The position numbers were made by a program, and so were the translations under genes. 19,865 bases of DNA from a candidate division KSB1 bacterium (GTDB lineage Bacteria > Zhuqueibacterota > JdFR-76 > DREG01). The notes under the pieces are model-generated. The model worked only from the letters and a program-made list of their open reading frames with translations. It made no database searches and was not told the DNA's origin. The stretch is taken from assembly GCA_022566355.1 (NCBI GenBank), contig JADFJB010000092.1:1-19865 (forward strand), in the 5' to 3' direction. How positions within the stretch are numbered: the stretch's first letter is position 1; each line of letters opens with the position of its first letter. This document shows, in pieces, positions 15,637 to 19,865 of this stretch.

Positions 15637-15999
15637 ATGAAACCTTTTAACAAGAATGGCGGACCGATTTTCGCAGAAGTTTCAGCAGGGCAAGCGCAGA
15701 CAGGATCTTATGATCTCAAACTGTGGGAAGCTGATAAAAATGTGATCGTAAAGCGTTGGGAAGGCGATTTCTTAAACCCGGATGATGACAAATACAAACT
15801 CCCGGGAACCAACGAAGAAAACAACAAGCGACGGGTCCAGGCAGTTGTAGTGATTGCCCTTTTGGCTCCGATCGATCGCTATAGCGCCACATTGACCATC
15901 ACACAAGATGGTAATGAACTAGACAAAGTTACGATTGCCAACCAAACAAATGACCCCAGTGTCATTTTGAATTTATACACTACTCTAGAGCAAGCCTGA
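15637..15999 (+). CDS. Unknown 120-residue soluble protein
   Basis: The product has no signal peptide or membrane helix. It starts with MKPFNKNGGPIFAEVSAGQA and alternates short hydrophobic strands with charged turns (YDLKLWEADKNVIVKRWEGD, VQAVVVIALLAPIDRY, SATLTITQDGNELDKVTIAN), which suggests a beta-sandwich. An acidic loop FLNPDDDKYKLPGTNEEN sits in the middle and might bind a metal. I do not recognise the family. AAAGGAG precedes the ATG, and the stop overlaps the ribosome site of the next gene, which starts 12 bases on, so the two are translationally linked. Confidence 0.75.
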   Translation: MKPFNKNGGPIFAEVSAGQAQTGSYDLKLWEADKNVIVKRWEGDFLNPDDDKYKLPGTNEENNKRRVQAVVVIALLAPIDRYSATLTITQDGNELDKVTIANQTNDPSVILNLYTTLEQA

Positions 16000-16011
16000 G
16001 GAGATGTAATT

Positions 16012-17136
16012 ATGAAATCTTTTAGTAAAATCTTATTATTTGTTCTGTTATTTGGGGTAAATGCAATGGACGCTTTTTGCCAATTGCCATCCGGCATAAC
16101 CTTTAGCGATTTAACCGTGCCTCCCGTACTTGCCAATTCATTTCGGCTCGATTTCGCTGTTCCTGCAGCGCCAGCTTTCCAGCTTCTGGGCTCGGAACCA
16201 AGCACTATATTAAGGCCTTCTTCAGTCAAAGAGTTTGGCGCCAGTTTTTCAAGCTTTATCAATTCAAGCCAAAAGATTAGTATCCCAGGGGCTTTTGCGA
16301 TTGAGTTTTCTCCGGGGTTGCTCATCGGGGGCAATGAGTTAACACTTCAAGGATATTTGAATAAACCCTGGTTATACAGGTTGCGGCTTTCTGCCGGGAC
16401 AAAACGACTTGAAGGAGAAACAAACCCGACTCAAATAGCGTTTGGATTCCGGACCAGTTTTATCGATAAATCAGATCTTCGTGGGGACAAAGAACTGCTG
16501 GAGGATATAACGAAAATAACTAAAGAAATGCTCAAGAAAATCTCGGATGATGTGCCTCCGCCACCTCCAGGAGTAAGCGGAGCTGAAGTAGTACAACCAA
16601 GTTCCATACAGCAGACTTTAATTGACTCTTTGAATACGGTGCTTAAAAACAGGATAGATCTTGCTAAAGCTAATATTGATAATATTTGGAATAAAGATGC
16701 CCTTGATCTTGCTGGCGCTCTGCTCTTTAGCGCTCAAGATTCATTGGGTAAGAACTTACGAGCAGTTAAATTCACTGGCTGGTTTACTTATGCGAAAGGA
16801 ATTAGTTCGTGGGGTCAGTGGCTTCTAGGCTTTAAGGCCGGCACAGCACGAGATAGTGTAGGAACGCCATCGGATAGCCTGGGGAACAACTTTCATTTTT
16901 CGGGTAGCGCATCAACGCGTTTATATATAGGAAGTAATTCCTATAAAATGTTTGTGGAAGCACAATACTCAAAACAAAATCAAATGGAATTGCTTCTACT
17001 TAATGGCGGAGGAGAAGTTAGATTTCGAAATGGAATGTGGTTCTCATTTGGCGGTGGCGTCGAACGCAATTTTGATCTAAAAGAATGGAACATAGTTAGT
17101 AAGCTCACGCTCAATTTAGGGCTTCCCTTCCTGTAA
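16012..17136 (+). CDS. Probable outer-membrane beta-barrel protein, unknown family
   Basis: This 374-residue protein has a signal peptide (MKSFSKILLFVLLFGVNAMD, then AFCQ); it lacks a proper lipobox. Beta-rich segments follow (FAIEFSPGLLIGG, LTLQGYL, WLYRLRLSAGTKRL, IAFGFRTSFID). A helical insertion with a PPPPPG linker lies at about 150-225. After it, alternating strands resume (RAVKFTGWFTYAKG, WLLGFKAGTARD, FHFSGSASTRLYIG, YKMFVEAQYSKQ, MWFSFGGGVERNF, IVSKLTLNLGLPFL). A C-terminus ending in a strand with terminal aromatic/hydrophobic residues is the usual form of outer-membrane barrels. GAGGAG of its ribosome site overlaps the stop of the 120-residue gene, so the pair works as one unit. I cannot name a substrate or partner. 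Confidence 0.75.
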   Translation: MKSFSKILLFVLLFGVNAMDAFCQLPSGITFSDLTVPPVLANSFRLDFAVPAAPAFQLLGSEPSTILRPSSVKEFGASFSSFINSSQKISIPGAFAIEFSPGLLIGGNELTLQGYLNKPWLYRLRLSAGTKRLEGETNPTQIAFGFRTSFIDKSDLRGDKELLEDITKITKEMLKKISDDVPPPPPGVSGAEVVQPSSIQQTLIDSLNTVLKNRIDLAKANIDNIWNKDALDLAGALLFSAQDSLGKNLRAVKFTGWFTYAKGISSWGQWLLGFKAGTARDSVGTPSDSLGNNFHFSGSASTRLYIGSNSYKMFVEAQYSKQNQMELLLLNGGGEVRFRNGMWFSFGGGVERNFDLKEWNIVSKLTLNLGLPFL

Positions 17137-17402
17137 AAATAAAGAATATTTAAGTCAAAAACATAGATAATTTCAGATATGACCGAGTTTTAACACTTAT
17201 GTGTTCTATGAAGGGTTGTTATTCAAAGGAAATTGGGAGTTAAATGATTTTGGGTTACAATAAATAAATTTGACTTACTAAGGTCGTTTAACTTTTTTTT
17301 AAATAAATCTTGTTTCTCTAGACTAATTTGGCTATTTTTCTTTAAAATTCAGCCACTGATTAGGACAAACCAGGGAATTGAATAAATAACTTAACATAGC
17401 AA

Positions 17403-18251
17403 ATGAAATGCATTAATTGCAAAACTGATATATCAAAAAGTCAGGAACGGTCTTGTCCCACATGTGGGCAAGATATCGGATACCCTCACATTAGAGAAGT
17501 AAACCAGGAGGAGGAAGTCGAAGCTCTCGAGTTGAGATATCAGCAAGCCAAATCCACTGCTGAGGTAAATAATACAACCCAAGCGCTTAAAAGTTTTGAA
17601 GATTTTGTTAAGAATGCTTGCGCAACCATTAATGTTGATATAGATTTCTTGTACAATTTTGTTACGAATGACAAAGTTCTTTATTCAACATATGGTTTAC
17701 AGGTAAAAGGACAGGTGCGTAAACCAGCCGATAAGCAAGACGACCATAACCGAAAAATTGCCGAAGCAATCTTATTTGGAAGCTATGGCGAAAACATAAG
17801 ATATGCTGCTTTGTCCATAGACGGAACCGGTGTTAAGTCATACGGCCCGTTCGCTATTAAACTTAGAAATATTGCTATTGAGAATAGAACTGTCCTGCTG
17901 GAGAATGATTCTTTCGATTTTATAAAAGAAAGACAACTAACAATTGGTGACTCAATCCCAGCTGGATACCGGGCGACCTGGCAAGAAAAATATAAACTAG
18001 CTGTGGCAAAACATGGGGATGAAATTAGCGTAGATTTGCCAAAAGATGAATTTGCCGGAATTCTGTTATTTAGTGAAGGGAACTATGATACCGACCGATT
18101 CATAGAAGTTTACATATATGGTGCATTTGATAATAATGCCATAGAATCCGTACAAGGAAAGTCATCTTTACCTAAAAAGGTTGAATCTGCAATGCTTGAG
18201 GATGCGAAAGAATACCTCGACAACGCAGGTCAAAAATGGATCGAAGAATGA
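17403..18251 (+). CDS. Zinc-ribbon protein of unknown function
   Basis: The 282-residue protein opens with a zinc ribbon: Cys3-x2-Cys6 and Cys18-x2-Cys21 (MKCINCKTDI, SCPTCGQDIG). A short helical part follows (about 34-75, EEEVEALELRYQQAKSTAEV). The remainder is a compact alpha/beta domain with FLYNFVTNDKVLYSTYGLQV, YGENIRYAALSIDGTGVKSY, AIKLRNIAIENRTVLLENDS and PAGYRATWQEKYKLAVAKHG. I do not recognise it; no signal peptide or membrane helix is present, so it is cytoplasmic. The ATG at 17403 lacks an obvious Shine-Dalgarno sequence, and the 266 bases before it are AT-rich and empty. Its stop overlaps the next start in ATGA, the strongest sign that it and the TPR protein act together. Confidence 0.8.
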   Translation: MKCINCKTDISKSQERSCPTCGQDIGYPHIREVNQEEEVEALELRYQQAKSTAEVNNTTQALKSFEDFVKNACATINVDIDFLYNFVTNDKVLYSTYGLQVKGQVRKPADKQDDHNRKIAEAILFGSYGENIRYAALSIDGTGVKSYGPFAIKLRNIAIENRTVLLENDSFDFIKERQLTIGDSIPAGYRATWQEKYKLAVAKHGDEISVDLPKDEFAGILLFSEGNYDTDRFIEVYIYGAFDNNAIESVQGKSSLPKKVESAMLEDAKEYLDNAGQKWIEE

Positions 18252-19865
18252 TAGAGCAAGTATACATTTCCGGCAAAATCGGTAGAGCTATTTATCTTGA
18301 AAATGAAAGATACTTTTCACTTGGAGTAGCCGATGAAGATCAGGCCAGGGAGTGCCGGTCCGGAGACCTCTCATTCCTGATTGATAGCAGCGGCGAGTAT
18401 AAAGTGATGTCAGGCAAAAATATTAGTATCGACAGCATCAAAGATGCTTTGGTTGTTGACACAACTAACCAGCGTGCGCTTTCATTGTGTATTAGTGGTA
18501 TGGATCCTGTCCTTAGTGACAATACTCGATTGCTCTCGATCGAAGCCGCTGAAGAGTTGATACAAGAAAAACCGGTTTACAAATTTGTAAAAAACAGATT
18601 CCTGGCCAGGATTTTGCCAGAATCTGCGGAGGTTGAATCTGCAATATCCTTGGCTGATTCTGCGCATACTGATTTAATTTCCGAACTTTATGAAAATATG
18701 CTAGCGTCTCAAGAGTCAATAAGAGTGCTTCAAAATGTATGGCAAAATTTTGCCCCACAATACTTCGATGAACTGGATGAAAAATCGGCAGCGGAAAGTG
18801 TATTTATCGAAAATGGACTGTTTGCTGATATGGTCGATGCTGCTGTCAAAGAAAACAAAAGTGAGATGAAGTTGCTTACTGTCACTTATGGATCAAACCG
18901 AGAATTGAGTAATAGCTTACCAAGCAGCAAGCGAAGTGTAATTATCATCAATAATTTTGTGAACGATTTTTTAGCCAAACTTAATTTTGCCGGAAAAAAA
19001 GCTGCTATAAAAGAATCCGTTAAGACACCGGATAAACCGGTTGTTGTGGATCCTATTAAGCAATTAATTCAGGATTTTGGAATACAAAGCCGTCAACAAG
19101 TACAGAAATCAAGACGCATGGGTTCTGAAGCTGTCAAAGAAAAAGTAGATCAGCAAATTATGCAAATTGAGCGGTTGATACAGCAGAATAATATTCAACG
19201 AACTGATAGTTATTTGTTCGATCTGGTTAAATTCCAACTGGAACATGGTAAGAAAGAGTTCTTAGCAATGACACTCTGCAACCTTGCCAAAACAGCAATG
19301 GATTTAAACGATCTTGCTACAGCGGAGAGATTGATTACTTATGCCGGTTTGCTTGGTGTAGAAGATCCGGTTATCCCTAGTACCCAAGCTGAACTCTTGC
19401 GCAGGAATGGCTTTACTAAAGAAGCGCTCGTTGTTTATGAAGAAACCATCAGCCTGTTCCCCGAAGATGTCGTCGCAAAAAGTGGCCGTGCCGAAGTGCT
19501 GAAAGAAATGAATGAACTCGATAAGGCCCTCGCTGCCTATGATGAGACCATCAGCCAGTTCCCCAACGATGTCGTGGCAAAAAATGGCCGTGCTGAAGTG
19601 CTGAAAGAAATGAATGAACTCGATGAAGCTCTTGCAGCATTTGATGAGACCATCAACCTGTTCCCCAACGATGTCTTTGCAAAAAATGGCCGCGCTGAAG
19701 TGCTTAAAGAAATGAATAAACTCGATGAAGCTCTCGCTGCCTATGATGAGACCATCAACCAGTTTCCCAATGAGGTCGTGCCAAAAAATGGCCGGGCTGA
19801 AGTGCTGAAAGAAATGAATGAACTCGATAAGGCGCTCGTGGTTTATGAAGAAACCATCAGCCAGT
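18248..19865 (+). CDS. Large TPR-repeat protein (3' end outside window)
   Basis: The frame opens with ATG 18248 inside the preceding gene's stop (ATGA) and stays open for 539 codons to the window edge. Residues 1-260 (MIEQVYISGKIGRAIYLENE...) resemble nothing I know and have no signal peptide or membrane helix. About 280-315 is a charged helix (QQVQKSRRMGSEAVKEKVDQ) likely to form a coiled coil. About 318-392 is helical and TPR-like (FDLVKFQLEHGKKEFLAMTL, ATAERLITYAGLLG). From residue 393 on there are exact 34-residue TPR units of the type ALAAYDETISQFPNDVVAKN-GRAEVLKEMNELDE, four full copies and part of a fifth. TPRs bind proteins, so the likely role is a scaffold or sensor working with the zinc-ribbon partner. 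The number of repeats and any C-terminal domain lie outside the window. Confidence 0.85.
   Translation, partial: MIEQVYISGKIGRAIYLENERYFSLGVADEDQARECRSGDLSFLIDSSGEYKVMSGKNISIDSIKDALVVDTTNQRALSLCISGMDPVLSDNTRLLSIEAAEELIQEKPVYKFVKNRFLARILPESAEVESAISLADSAHTDLISELYENMLASQESIRVLQNVWQNFAPQYFDELDEKSAAESVFIENGLFADMVDAAVKENKSEMKLLTVTYGSNRELSNSLPSSKRSVIIINNFVNDFLAKLNFAGKKAAIKESVKTPDKPVVVDPIKQLIQDFGIQSRQQVQKSRRMGSEAVKEKVDQQIMQIERLIQQNNIQRTDSYLFDLVKFQLEHGKKEFLAMTLCNLAKTAMDLNDLATAERLITYAGLLGVEDPVIPSTQAELLRRNGFTKEALVVYEETISLFPEDVVAKSGRAEVLKEMNELDKALAAYDETISQFPNDVVAKNGRAEVLKEMNELDEALAAFDETINLFPNDVFAKNGRAEVLKEMNKLDEALAAYDETINQFPNEVVPKNGRAEVLKEMNELDKALVVYEETISQ
19424..19865 (+). repeat. 102-bp tandem repeats encoding 34-residue TPRs
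   Basis: Units start at 19424, 19526, 19628, 19730 and 19832 (cut by the edge). The first four are exactly 102 bases. They remain very similar at the DNA level, including synonymous sites: GAAGTGCTGAAAGAAATGAA recurs at the same place in nearly every unit. Near-identity in silent positions points to recent duplication or gene conversion and to possible copy-number variation between strains. Confidence 0.9.

Noticed and set aside
19424-19865. CRISPR-like array
   Set aside because: The 102-bp periodicity is in frame and encodes 34-residue TPR units; there is no repeat-spacer alternation.

Overview
The window is about 19.9 kb of AT-rich bacterial chromosome with Gram-negative features: signal peptides, a probable outer-membrane beta-barrel, zinc-finger anti-sigma control and CHRD-domain exported proteins. 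The gene families (CHRD pair, ECF sigma/anti-sigma, membrane Ser/Thr kinase with TPRs, a multiheme cytochrome relic, a split methylmalonyl-CoA mutase) and a degenerate hairpin repeat ending in TTTATAG suggest a lineage of the FCB side of the tree, for example Calditrichota or candidate division KSB1. That placement is inference from gene content and style, not from a marker gene.

Layout. (1) 1-618, minus: two small exported CHRD-domain genes, one cut by the window edge and one only half a domain long. (2) 1010-3430, plus: a compact operon of ECF sigma factor, membrane zinc-binding anti-sigma factor and an exported protein built from two copies of one unknown domain. (3) 3431-4434: a gene graveyard with the remains of a multiheme c-type cytochrome and a 5' fragment of a protein kinase. 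(4) 4467-9002, minus: an operon of two genes. The first is a patatin-like lipase fused to a methyltransferase of the family that contains PhcB-type fatty-acid methyl ester signal synthases. The second is a membrane Ser/Thr kinase with a TolB/CsgG-like segment and TPRs. Both reading frames are broken once at a homopolymer; the lipase break is an A7 run in the exact phase of a -1 slippery heptamer. (5) 9003-9918: a non-coding region with four degenerate hairpin repeats enclosed by a perfect 14-bp inverted repeat. (6) 9919-11601, minus: methylmalonyl-CoA mutase catalytic subunit without its B12 domain. (7) 11938-14493, plus: alpha-glucan phosphorylase. (8) 14728-19865: an unrecognised block of one divergent membrane protein, a 120-residue protein, a probable outer-membrane barrel, a zinc-ribbon protein and a long TPR protein, which overlaps the zinc-ribbon gene by ATGA, carries 102-bp near-identical repeats and runs off the window.

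The strongest candidates for something new are the patatin-methyltransferase-kinase operon (4), which could release a fatty acid and methylate it into a signal sensed or transduced through the kinase (hypothesis), and the uncharacterised block (8). Housekeeping parts (6, 7) are ordinary apart from the missing mutase small subunit.
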